Source: Vibrio ostreae (lineage in GTDB: Bacteria; Pseudomonadota; Gammaproteobacteria; Enterobacterales; Vibrionaceae). From it: DNA of 64,000 nt. Of the stretch, positions 27,257 through 35,534 are shown piece after piece (within the stretch, counting starts at the first letter, position 1; the number at the start of each line of letters is the position of its first letter). Position numbers and translations under genes: made by a program. The notes beneath the pieces are model-generated. The model did no database searches. It was not told where the DNA came from and saw only the letters and a list, made by a program, of their open reading frames with translations. The stretch lies in assembly GCF_019226825.1 (NCBI RefSeq), contig NZ_CP076642.1:1240001-1304000 (forward strand), in the 5' to 3' direction.

Positions 27257-27679
27257 GTGGAAATAGAATTTCATGAAGCAACAGAAATCGAATTAGCTTA
27301 AGAGTTAACTCGACTAAATATGCACACGTATTATTTGGCTAGAAACCTATCTTGGGACCAAGAAAAATATGAAAAAAGTTGGGTCCGGTTCGATAATTTT
27401 TCAATTAAGTATGATGATAAATGGGTTGGTATAATTCGATTCTCATGTGATGAAACTGCACTTTATATCCGTGATCTGCAAATCGATACCCAGTATCAAA
27501 ATCTAGGAATAGGTTTTTCGTGTTTAGAGTACGCACTAGAAAAGTTAAAATATAAAAAGTTAAATCGACTTCGGATCAATGTGTTTTCTGAAAATCCGGC
27601 AATAAGTCTTTACCGTAAGTTTGGGTTCGAAAAGGTCGATGAAATTGACGGCTTGGTCAGAATGGAACGTATTATATAA
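27257..27679 (+). pseudogene. GNAT acetyltransferase with an in-frame stop near its start
   Basis: From GTG 27257 the frame reads VEIEFHEATEIELA, then TAA at 27299-27301, then ELTRLNMHTYYLARNLSWDQ and on through a full GNAT domain (LQIDTQYQNLGIGFSCLEYA; NPAISLYRKFGFEKVDEIDG) to 27679. The first 14 residues look like a genuine GNAT N-terminus, so the TAA is probably a nonsense mutation in a gene of about 140 codons. Restart at ATG 27320 would give 119 residues lacking the first strand; no ribosome site is visible there. Confidence 0.7.
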
Positions 27680-27811
27680 ACGTACATAGAAACGTTTAAG
27701 GGTTTTCAAGATACTAGAACTGATGCGATTAAGTCATTCAATCTGACAATGTTTTTTCCAATTGTGAGTTATAGCAATAACTGGAATTTCGTAGGAATTT
27801 ATTTTGAATTG

Positions 27812-27925
27812 ATTCGACAAGAAATGCAGGCCAAGTGGAGAACTTGGTGCTTGCTCAAACTGTACATGACACTAAAAATTGAAGGCCAGGATATGGTGTT
27901 CGAGTCACTGAAATACGATCACTGA
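27812..27925 (+). pseudogene. Degraded copy of the DUF3820 gene 3' end (copy 4)
   Basis: The stretch follows the end of the intact DUF3820 gene at lower identity: TTCGACAAGAAA, then GGAGAACTTGG, TTGCTCAAACTGTACATG, AAAATTGAAGG, and a stop at 27923-27925. One base is missing near 27849, which shifts the frame. Protein-level similarity (GELG, LLKLYMTLKIEGQD) survives. Confidence 0.75.
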
Positions 27926-28005
27926 TTGTATTCTTATTTGCTGGCTTAGATCGTTACGGTGCAGTATTGTCTCGCATATTCCCGTCATCAAACAAAGGAG
28001 TGTTG

Positions 28006-28641
28006 ATGGATATTGAACTCTGGCTGGCTTTTGCTCTCGCTTATCTGCTTATTACCTTGTCCCCGGGGCCGAACGTTATTCTGGTTCTGAAAAATGGCAT
28101 GCAGTATGGATGGCGATCTGCGCTGGTGACTATTTTAGGCAATCTGTCGTGTCAGTTGGTCGTTGTTGCTTTGGTGGCGGTGGGTATCGGCGGGCTTCTT
28201 GCCCAGTTGCCAGCCTGGTTCTTGGTGATGAAATGTCTGGGCGGTGCCTATCTGATTTACCTTGGCATTAAGAGTTTACGTGCCAGCCGGGCGCCGAAAT
28301 TGGATTTAACTCAGACACAGCAACCTCAGGTCAAGAAATCCGCTCGCTCTTTGGGTTTTGAGGCCTTTCTGGTGTCAGCCAGTAATCCCAAAACGCTGAT
28401 ATTTTTGTCGGCATTTCTGCCGCAGTTTTTAGATGTCGCTCATCCGCCGGCAGAGCAGTTTACCATTATGTATCTGACTATTTGCGTGATAGTCACTGCG
28501 GTTCATCTTGGCTATGCTGTGGTCATCAGCCGATTCGACCAGCGATTGAAAAGCCATCGCTTGCAGCATTACCTGGCAAAATGTACCGGTGGGATTTTTA
28601 TTACCATGGGTGGTGGCGTACTACTGAGTTCAAGGAGCTGA
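28006..28641 (+). CDS. LysE/RhtB family amino-acid exporter
   Basis: This 211-residue inner-membrane protein has about six hydrophobic segments and the family signature LITLSPGPNVILVLKNGMQY near the N-terminus, plus ASNPKTLIFLSAFLPQF. Such proteins export amino acids or their derivatives (homoserine, threonine, lysine). AAAGGAG lies eight bases before ATG 28006, which is preferred to an upstream in-frame TTG. It converges on a LysR gene across a hairpin. Confidence 0.9.
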   Translation: MDIELWLAFALAYLLITLSPGPNVILVLKNGMQYGWRSALVTILGNLSCQLVVVALVAVGIGGLLAQLPAWFLVMKCLGGAYLIYLGIKSLRASRAPKLDLTQTQQPQVKKSARSLGFEAFLVSASNPKTLIFLSAFLPQFLDVAHPPAEQFTIMYLTICVIVTAVHLGYAVVISRFDQRLKSHRLQHYLAKCTGGIFITMGGGVLLSSRS

Positions 28642-28665
28642 CTTAGGATGATGTTCAGATCCGCA

Positions 28666-28700
28666 ACCAACAAGCAGACCTGGAGGGTCTGTTTGTTGGT
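28666..28700. terminator. Long hairpin between lysE-like and LysR genes
   Basis: A 15-bp stem with one G-U pair (28666-28680 with 28686-28700) and a five-base loop between convergent genes. The U-run is weak on both sides. Confidence 0.6.
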
Positions 28701-28732
28701 GTTGCGCCTGATTGACTCAAACCAGATTAAGT

Positions 28733-29641
28733 CTAAAGGGCTAGACGGGCCGGTAAATGGTGTTGCACAAACTCCAGAAAGGCGCTGACTTTATCGGAGC
28801 GGTGCAGACGTTCAGATCCAACCAGGGCGACAATATCGGCCTCGGCTAATTGGTACTCAGGCAAAACCCTGATCAGAGTTTTCTCGGCAAGTTCCTGTTT
28901 TACATCCCATTCCGACCGCTGAATGATCCCTTCTCCCTTGATGCACCAATCTTTAGTGACCTGGCTGACATTGCTGGCCAGGACGGCATTGATGCGCACG
29001 CTGCTGACCTGACCGGTGTTCACATGCGTCAGTCGCCACATGGTGGCATCTTCATCATTTTCGCGCAGCGCAATGCAGCGGTGCTGCTCCAGATCTTGCG
29101 GCGTGGTTAACGCTGGAGCGGATTGTAAGTAGTCAGGTGCGGCAAGCAGTAAACGACGGTTCTTGGCCAGCACAATCCGCTTGAGTGAAGAATCCTGCAG
29201 GTGACCGATGTAAAACATAATGTCCGGACTATTGTGCTGCGCCCACTTAGGATTGTCAGACAGGTTGAGTTCAATCCGGGTCAGTGGGTACTGGCGCTGA
29301 AATTCGGCCGCCAATGGCCCGATGTGCTTTTCACCGAACCCTAAAGACGCCACTAAGCGGATATCCCCGGAAATCGTCCGTTTGCTGTCGGCGACCTCTT
29401 GCGTCAGGTGCTCTAAATCTTGCAGCAGGTTCTGCCCACGCCGTGCCAGAGTTTCGCCTTCCGGAGTGAGCGCAATAAAACGTGCACTGCGGTCGACCAG
29501 TTTTACTTCCAGTTTACGCTCAATGTGCTGCAAACGCTGCGATACGCTCGGCGGTGTGACGTTGAGTTTACGCGCCGCCGCCGCCAGTGAGCGGCTGCCA
29601 GCGATGGTAATAAAGAATTCGATATCTTGTGAACTGACCAT
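28733..29641 (-). CDS. LysR family transcriptional regulator
   Basis: This 302-residue protein has the LysR helix-turn-helix (SLAAAARKLNVTPPSVSQRL, about residues 16-35) and the usual sensor domain (RLVASLGFGEKHIGPLA; ADIVALVGSERLH). It is divergent from a TSUP transporter gene with 100 bases between starts, and probably controls it together with the racemase gene that is now a remnant. The inducer is unknown. Confidence 0.87.
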   Translation of the reverse strand: MVSSQDIEFFITIAGSRSLAAAARKLNVTPPSVSQRLQHIERKLEVKLVDRSARFIALTPEGETLARRGQNLLQDLEHLTQEVADSKRTISGDIRLVASLGFGEKHIGPLAAEFQRQYPLTRIELNLSDNPKWAQHNSPDIMFYIGHLQDSSLKRIVLAKNRRLLLAAPDYLQSAPALTTPQDLEQHRCIALRENDEDATMWRLTHVNTGQVSSVRINAVLASNVSQVTKDWCIKGEGIIQRSEWDVKQELAEKTLIRVLPEYQLAEADIVALVGSERLHRSDKVSAFLEFVQHHLPARLAL

Positions 29642-29741
29642 TAAGTCTGACCTTAATGATGGAATAAGGATGTATTAATTTAACCACATGCTAGCTGGTG
29701 ATACAAATAGCGCTCTGTCTGCGATTGATGTTGAGGAAAAC

Positions 29742-30554
29742 ATGCACAGTGAGGTTATTTTGAGTAGTGGTGAACTGCTTGCTCACCGCGAGTGGGTATA
29801 CGCGTTTTTATTTGCTGTGGCCATTATTGCCGGCGTGGTGGACGCTATCGCCGGCGGTGGCGGTTTGATTACCGTACCGGCTCTGATGCTGGCTGGTTTG
29901 CCGCCCATGGTGGTATTGGGGACCAACCGGTTACAGGCCGTGATTGGGGAAATGACCACCTCGCTGATGTTTATTGCCAGCCGCCAGTTTCCGTTGCAGG
30001 GAATGATGTTGGGTGTGCTGTTCACTTCTATTGGGGCTTTATCCGGCGCTGTGGCGGTCAGCCTGATCGATAAGGCGGCGCTGGAAGTGTTGTTGCCGGT
30101 GTTAATGGTGGCGATTACCCTGTATTCCATTTTGTCCAGGCGTTTAAAAGCCACCGAGGCCAGTGAAGCAAAATGGTCTAACCGTAAGTTTATGCTGGTC
30201 GCCGGATTGTTGATTGGCTTTTATAACGGCTTTTTTGGCCCGGGGACTGGCTCGCTGTGGATGCTCGGTTTTGTTGCTCTGCTCGGTTATACCCTCAAGC
30301 AGGCCACCATGGCGACCAAGCCGTTGAATCTGGTCGGTAACCTGATTTCTCTGATCCTGTTCATCGTTCTGGGCCAGCTGGATTATCAGCTTGGCTTGTT
30401 GATGGCAGCCGGACAAATCATCGGCTCTGTGGTTGGCAGTAAGTTTGTGATGCGTTTTGGCACGCGCCTGGTGCGTCCGGTGTTTATCTCGGTGACCGTT
30501 CTGATGACAACAAAGTTGATCTACGAGAATGTGGCTGCGATTTGGTGGACCTGA
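29742..30554 (+). CDS. TSUP (TauE/SafE) family transporter
   Basis: This 270-residue protein has about eight membrane segments with two copies of the TSUP motif: VVDAIAGGGGLITVPALMLA and FYNGFFGPGTGSLWMLGFVA. The family moves sulfite, sulfonates or organic anions. GAGG five bases before ATG 29742 decides this start over an upstream in-frame one. The downstream racemase remnant suggests it once served an operon for an amino-acid-like or hydantoin-type substrate. Confidence 0.9.
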   Translation: MHSEVILSSGELLAHREWVYAFLFAVAIIAGVVDAIAGGGGLITVPALMLAGLPPMVVLGTNRLQAVIGEMTTSLMFIASRQFPLQGMMLGVLFTSIGALSGAVAVSLIDKAALEVLLPVLMVAITLYSILSRRLKATEASEAKWSNRKFMLVAGLLIGFYNGFFGPGTGSLWMLGFVALLGYTLKQATMATKPLNLVGNLISLILFIVLGQLDYQLGLLMAAGQIIGSVVGSKFVMRFGTRLVRPVFISVTVLMTTKLIYENVAAIWWT

Positions 30555-30637
30555 GGTTATCTATCCTTTACAGGTAATATCATGTGAATTATTAGGCATT
30601 GAGTTGCTTATAAACTCAATGGTTGTCGGCATGCTCT

Positions 30638-30784
30638 GTGAAACTCGCTGATAAAGGAGGTGAAGCGATGGCGGAGCCGGGTATGTTGCAGGTGATTCAG
30701 GTGCAGCCGGATTTTGATGCCGTAGTGATTGCTTGTTTTGATGATACCGGACTGGATGCCGCGCGCTGTATCACCGTTAAGCTT
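30638..30784 (+). pseudogene. Remnant of an Asp/Glu/hydantoin racemase gene
   Basis: About 45 codons (GGEAMAEPGMLQVIQVQPDF, then DAVVIACFDDTGLDAARCIT) match the central part of Asp/Glu/hydantoin racemases, including the cysteine of IACFDDTGLD. Both ends are gone: upstream joins the spacer after the TSUP gene, downstream runs into the arfB gene. A deletion is the simplest explanation. Confidence 0.75.
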
Positions 30785-30817
30785 GGTTTCACTTTTTGCC
30801 TACTGACATCAAGTCGG

Positions 30818-31230
30818 TCAGTAATCCACTTTCTTTCTTAATACCTTAGTGGCGCCGCGTTTGGTTTTCGTATCGACGCGGCGTCGTTGCGAGCCTTTGG
30901 TGGGTTTGGTTGCCCGCCGGGTCTTTCGACCACCATGGCGGCGATAATCATCTCCTTTAGCCGGTTCAGTGCGTCTTCTTTATTTTGTTCCTGCGTACGG
31001 TAAGATTGCGCTTTAATCACAATGACCCCGTCTTTGGTCAGCCTTGAATCAGACAGGGCCAGTAAGCGCTCTTTGTAGAACTGGGGTAACGATGAGCGAT
31101 GAATGTCAAAACGCAGATGAATGGCACTGGAGACTTTATTGACATTCTGGCCGCCACTGCCCATGGCTCGGATGGCCGAGAGTTCGATTTCCCAGTCGGC
31201 AAGAGAAACGTTATTGGAAATTTGTAGCAT
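30818..31230 (-). pseudogene. arfB: ArfB (YaeJ) ribosome-rescue hydrolase, frameshifted before its C-terminal tail
   Basis: The catalytic domain is intact (AIRAMGSGGQNVNKVSSAIH, with the GGQ that hydrolyses peptidyl-tRNA). ArfB frees ribosomes stalled on mRNAs without a stop codon. As written the protein leaves frame near 30928-30931 and ends at 30838 with an unrelated proline-rich tail. In the neighbouring frame the genuine basic tail follows (RKTRRATKPTKGSQRRRVDT and on to RKKVDY, stop 30818-30820). One missing base, for example CC read as C, explains it. Because that tail anchors ArfB in the empty mRNA channel, the protein as written should be inactive. Confidence 0.85.
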
Positions 31231-31355
31231 AAATCACGCGTAACCAGACAAAATGTTGCAGAGAGTGTCTGCAACATTCTAAGCAGTCCGGTGGCGTTTG
31301 GCTACCTTCTGCGTCACTGGATTTACTGGCCAGGCTGCAAAATCGCTGGCCGACG

Positions 31356-31781
31356 CTAATCAAGAATCGGTACCACCAGAATATCGATAGGAGACTTATT
31401 GATCAGGTGGCGCGAGTAGGAGACGATTTTGCTGACAAAATCATGGTGATGACCACAGATAAGCAGATCATAGTTATCGCTGGCAATCAGGGTTTCCAGC
31501 TTTTTGCTCAGATCCCCGGTACCGACATAAAAGTGTTTGAATGGGAATTCACAGTATTGTTGTAACTGCTTGAGCATCTTATTTGAATGCTCATCCAAAG
31601 GTTTTTGTTTCGGCTCAGCCTGGATGTCGATCAGCTGTTGGTAGATTTCCCCTTTCGTCCCATCAATATGAACCAGAGACACATCAGCATCGACTAAGCT
31701 GGCAAAAGAGACTGCTTTATCAATCAACAGTTTACTCTCTTCCTCCAATTCCAGAGCGACCAGGATATGTTGATATTTCAT
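31356..31781 (-). CDS. UspA-type universal stress protein
   Basis: This 141-residue cytosolic protein begins MKYQHILVALELEEESKLL and has the UspA core with DYDLLICGHHHDF and the C-terminal strand DILVVPILD. The nucleotide-binding pattern G-x2-G-x9-G(S/T) is not clear, which points to the UspA-like (non-ATP-binding) subgroup. Roles in stationary phase or stress survival are typical. AAGGAG lies at a good distance from ATG 31781. Confidence 0.88.
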   Translation of the reverse strand: MKYQHILVALELEEESKLLIDKAVSFASLVDADVSLVHIDGTKGEIYQQLIDIQAEPKQKPLDEHSNKMLKQLQQYCEFPFKHFYVGTGDLSKKLETLIASDNYDLLICGHHHDFVSKIVSYSRHLINKSPIDILVVPILD

Positions 31782-32155
31782 TACGATACTCCTTCGTTAA
31801 GTTACTTTGAATATCATAGTATTTACTGCGAACAATAGTGTTGCTGTGCTAACAGAACCGCAAAAATTCTGCTCGATGTGGCCTGTTTTTGCGCGGCGAG
31901 CACGGGTTGGCAGTGCGGCGCTGCACAGGGCTAAAGACTTGTTTATCGAACGCTATATGTTTAATCTGCACAGGGTCAGAGTATTACCTATCGCCTGTTA
32001 CAACGCAGAGCCCTCGGCAGCAAGTCGCAGACGAGGCGGCGGGCGAGAGTCACTGAGACCCCATCTCGATAAGTACAAGGAGTAGTACTCTGCTCGCCAG
32101 ATTGATAATCAATTTGATATGCATAGATAGTGAGAAGCTTAGTAAGGAGAAAAGA
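31782..32155. other. Spacer between uspA-like and DUF2000 genes
   Basis: This 370-base divergent region holds the promoters of both flanking genes. I see no gene, repeat or clear regulatory site. Confidence 0.5.
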
Positions 32156-32584
32156 GTGAACCTACCGGATGAGAATCAACAGCGTTATGTCGCTGTACTG
32201 AGCAAAAAACTCGATTTGGGCCGCAGTCTAAACGTGTTGGGACATCTTAGCGCCGGTCTGGCTGACATGCTGCATCGTGAGGGTACCGAGTACGTCGACT
32301 ATCGTGACCTTGATGGCCATATTTTGCCTAACATTTCCCATTACCCCTTCATTGTACTGAAAGCCGACAATTCTAACAAAATCCGCAAAGTGAAACAGGA
32401 TGCCAGTGAGCGGGGGATTCGTTATACCGTTTTTACCCATACCATGGCACAAGGAGGCTCTGCCGAGCAACAAACGCTGACGCAGCAGACTCCTGAGTCA
32501 GAGCTCGACTACTGGGGCATCTGTTTGTTTGGTGATACCGAAACAATTCAGCAGTTTACTTCGAAGCTGAGTCTCTACAAATAA
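32156..32584 (+). CDS. DUF2000 family protein
   Basis: This 142-residue protein fits the DUF2000 family: RYVAVLSKKLDLGRSLNVLG, HLSAGLADML, YPFIVLKADNSNKIRKVKQ and LDYWGICLFGD. Family function is unknown; some relatives are peptidyl-tRNA hydrolase-like in fold. GTG 32156 is chosen because AAGGAG stands just before it; an in-frame ATG at 32102 has none. Confidence 0.8.
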   Translation: MNLPDENQQRYVAVLSKKLDLGRSLNVLGHLSAGLADMLHREGTEYVDYRDLDGHILPNISHYPFIVLKADNSNKIRKVKQDASERGIRYTVFTHTMAQGGSAEQQTLTQQTPESELDYWGICLFGDTETIQQFTSKLSLYK

Positions 32585-32648
32585 AGCGTGAATCTAGCAC
32601 AGTGACAGGAGCGTCTGATGCCGCTCAAGCTAAAGTCGGCTGAATACC

Positions 32649-32677
32649 AACACCAGAAAAACTCTGGTGTTTTTTTA
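32649..32677 (+). terminator. Rho-independent terminator after the DUF2000 gene
   Basis: An 8- to 9-bp stem (32649-32657 with 32663-32671), five-base loop and a run of seven T at 32670-32676. Confidence 0.9.
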
Positions 32678-33245
32678 TCCGTAATTTACGGCTGTGCGGA
32701 TCAGCGTTACACACGAAGTCAGACTAAAACTTCCTTCCTTACGCATTATTTATTAATGGCATAAATAAATTAATTCGGCCATTTGATAATATTTTTATGC
32801 AGATTTTATAAATAAAATATCTTTGTCAGATTTGTGATAAATCATGCAAGAGTTATCTCCGGTTTTAGAGAGTAAAGAAAAACATAAAACAAAATAAATC
32901 TTTATTAAACAGTTGCTTGTCTATTTTTTTCTCATTTGTTTTTGTTGTAATTATGTTTCTGGTGTATTTAATTTGTTGATATCTAATCAGGTTTAATTTT
33001 ACTATAGCTGCCAAGATTGAGATTATTTTTATGGAATAAGTGGAATAGATTTAATTTAAATAGTGATTTTTCATGCATGAATTTTCATTAAGGCGCTTTA
33101 GTTTTGATTAACTATTCGATTTTAACCTTAGTCTCAAAAGATTAATTGAAATCCGCTCCTGACAGTATTGGAAATCAACGATCAGGCTATGAAGACCGAT
33201 CCGGAGTGATTGGGCAGGGTTTACCTGCATAGATAAGGATATGAC
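32678..33245. other. AT-rich leader region of the arginine catabolic cluster
   Basis: About 570 bases, strongly AT-rich, without a gene. It must hold the promoter of the arginine succinyltransferase cluster. A TGAATTTTCATT segment near 33076 is a weak ArgR-box-like match. The length is unusual for this window. Confidence 0.5.
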
Positions 33246-34262
33246 ATGTATTTATTTCGTCCCGCTCAACTCAGCGATTTGAGTGATATTGAACGTCTGG
33301 CCCAGGACAGTGGCCCAATGGTGTGCACCCTGCCGGCTACACATACCCATCTGACTCAGAAGATTGAACGCTCACTGACCTCTTTTTCCGAGGACGTTGA
33401 AGCTCCGGGAGATCAGGCTTATTTCTTCGTGCTGGAAGATGCTCGTAGCGGTCGCTTAATGGGGACTGGTGCTATCAATGCACTGGCCGGGTGCCAGGAA
33501 CCCTTTTATGCACTGCGCAAAGATGTGCTGATTCACTCTTCCCGCGCGCTGAACGTCCACAGCCGGATTCAGGCTCTGACGTTGAATCATGACTTGAGTG
33601 ACCACTCCCAACTCTGTTCATTTTATGTAGATCCGTCTTTGCGTGACACGCCTTATGCTGCACTGGTCACGCTGGGTCGGTTGCTGTTCATGAGTGCATT
33701 TCCTATGCGCTTTTCGGATCAATGGCTGGCGGTGATGCCGGGTGTCGCAGATGCTGAGGGTCGGGCTCCTTTTTGGGAACACGTCGGCCGTAAATTTTTT
33801 GGCATGGATTACAACCAGGTCGAATACTACAACGGCACGCGGGACAAGACTTTTATTGCGGAGCTGATGCCTCATCATCCTCTTTATGTGCCCTTGCTGG
33901 CCAAAGAGGCGCAGCAGGCGCTGGGTCAGGTGCACGGCGACGCGCAGTTGCAATTCAGCCTGCTGAATGACGAGGGATTTGAAGCCGACAAATACGTCGA
34001 GATCTTCGATGCCGGCGCCATCATGACGGCGCGGCGCGATACCTTGTCTATCTGGCATGGTAAGCAACATGCCTGTGTGGCTGGTGCAACAGATGGACTG
34101 GCGACAGCCAAACCGTTTTTAATAGGTTTTATGCGCCCGGATGGCTTCTGCGCCACCATAGTACCTGCGCATTTTGCCGGCAAGAAACTGATTTTAGAAC
34201 AAGGAAAGTGTGAAGAAGCCGGCCTGCAACAGGGCCAGTCAGTGTGGTTTTTGCCACTGTAA
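33246..34262 (+). CDS. Arginine N-succinyltransferase paralogue (first of two)
   Basis: This 338-residue protein aligns along its length with AstA: YFFVLEDARSGRLMGTGAI, a FYVDP segment, APFWEHVGRKFFGMDY and FIAELMPHHPLYVPLL. AstA transfers succinyl from succinyl-CoA to the alpha-amino group of arginine, the first step of the AST pathway. It is clearly more diverged from E. coli AstA than the next gene. The tandem pair resembles the AruF/AruG (alpha and beta) subunits of Pseudomonas, so a heteromeric enzyme acting on arginine and ornithine is plausible. It leads the cluster. Confidence 0.85.
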   Translation: MYLFRPAQLSDLSDIERLAQDSGPMVCTLPATHTHLTQKIERSLTSFSEDVEAPGDQAYFFVLEDARSGRLMGTGAINALAGCQEPFYALRKDVLIHSSRALNVHSRIQALTLNHDLSDHSQLCSFYVDPSLRDTPYAALVTLGRLLFMSAFPMRFSDQWLAVMPGVADAEGRAPFWEHVGRKFFGMDYNQVEYYNGTRDKTFIAELMPHHPLYVPLLAKEAQQALGQVHGDAQLQFSLLNDEGFEADKYVEIFDAGAIMTARRDTLSIWHGKQHACVAGATDGLATAKPFLIGFMRPDGFCATIVPAHFAGKKLILEQGKCEEAGLQQGQSVWFLPL

Positions 34263-34300
34263 TCTTCTCTCTTTCAACACCATGACAAGGAATGAAAACT

Positions 34301-35344
34301 ATGATGGTGATTCGTCCGATCAACAGGGATGATAAACAGGCGCTGCTCCATCTCGCGACCAAAACCGGGATAGGCTTTACTTCATTGCCTAATAATGAAC
34401 AGCGCATCAGCGATCGTATTGAGCGCATGATCGCGACCTGGGAAGGCAGTGCGCCGCTGCACGAGCAGGGTTATCTGTTTGTGCTGGAAGATAGTGTCAC
34501 TAAACAGGTGGTCGGGATCAGTGGCATCGAGGTGGCGATTGGACTGACAGAAGCCTGGTACGATTTTCGGGTTGGTACGCTGGTTCATGCATCGAAAGAA
34601 CTGAATGTTTACACCCAGATGCCGACCCTGTTCCTCAGCAACGACCATACTGGGAACAGTGAGCTTTGCACCTTGTTCCTCGACCCGGATTATCGTCAGG
34701 GTAAGAATGGCCATCTGCTTTCCAAATCGCGCATGCTATTTATGGCCACCTTTGAAGACAAGTTTGCTGACAAACTGATCGCGGAAATGCGCGGCGTCTC
34801 GGATGAAAATGGTCACTCTCCGTTCTGGGAAAGCTTAGGCCGCCATTTCTTTGCGATTGATTTCAGCGAGGCAGATTACCTGACCGGTATTGGTCAGAAA
34901 GCGTTTATTGCTGAACTGATGCCAAAGCACCCGTTCTACGTCGATTTCCTCACCGATGAGGCAAAAGCGGTTATCGCTGAAGTGCATGAGAACACGCTGC
35001 CGGCGCGAAAAATTCTGGAAAGCGAAGGCATGCGTTATGAAGGGTATATCGATATTTTCGATGCGGGCCCGACTCTGGAGGCTTATACCAAAGATCTGCG
35101 TATTGTGCGTGACCATGAAACGCGCCGCGTCGCGGTCGTTGACGACGCAGAAGAGGGCGTAACGCCATTGCTGATTGGTAACCAGAGTTACCAGCATTAT
35201 CGTGCCATTGTCGCCAATCAGCCCTACACCCGCGACGAAATTTTACTGACCGCCGAGCAGGCTGACGCGCTCAATGTCACCGCGGGTGAGGTGGTCAGAA
35301 TTGCGCCGTTATTTGCACGGGAAAAACATCATGGTCTGGGCTGA
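34301..35344 (+). CDS. astA: Arginine N-succinyltransferase
   Basis: This 347-residue enzyme is very close to E. coli Ast[78 protein letters not shown] and [16 protein letters not shown]. It succinylates arginine. ATG 34301 matches the conserved N-terminus and has AAGG ten bases upstream; ATG 34292 overlaps that site. It follows its paralogue by 38 bases and precedes astB by 190 bases. Confidence 0.92.
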   Translation: MMVIRPINRDDKQALLHLATKTGIGFTSLPNNEQRISDRIERMIATWEGSAPLHEQGYLFVLEDSVTKQVVGISGIEVAIGLTEAWYDFRVGTLVHASKELNVYTQMPTLFLSNDHTGNSELCTLFLDPDYRQGKNGHLLSKSRMLFMATFEDKFADKLIAEMRGVSDENGHSPFWESLGRHFFAIDFSEADYLTGIGQKAFIAELMPKHPFYVDFLTDEAKAVIAEVHENTLPARKILESEGMRYEGYIDIFDAGPTLEAYTKDLRIVRDHETRRVAVVDDAEEGVTPLLIGNQSYQHYRAIVANQPYTRDEILLTAEQADALNVTAGEVVRIAPLFAREKHHGLG

Positions 35345-35534
35345 CCGGACCATGAATAGATTTGATGTGATTGGACTTTCGGTGAGACCAGATGGCCGTG
35401 TTCAAGCCAATTTATCCAAAACGATGTGTACCCCACATATACGATTAGTCAGTACCGACTACGATTAATAAATACCTGGCACGCGTAGTCAAGACGGGCC
35501 GCGAGAAGGTACAGGTGATAAGGAGCAGTAGACT

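Noticed and set aside
11726..27925. Accessory region considered as a superintegron cassette array
   Set aside because: No attC/VCR-like imperfect palindromes of about 120 bp follow the genes and no integrase gene is visible; the recurring element is a DUF3820 gene end instead.
30668..30670. ATG preceded by a perfect AAAGGAGGTGA ribosome site inside the racemase remnant
   Set aside because: The following codons are the middle of a racemase with no complete domain, so the site is probably a chance match within old coding sequence (it encodes DKGGEA).
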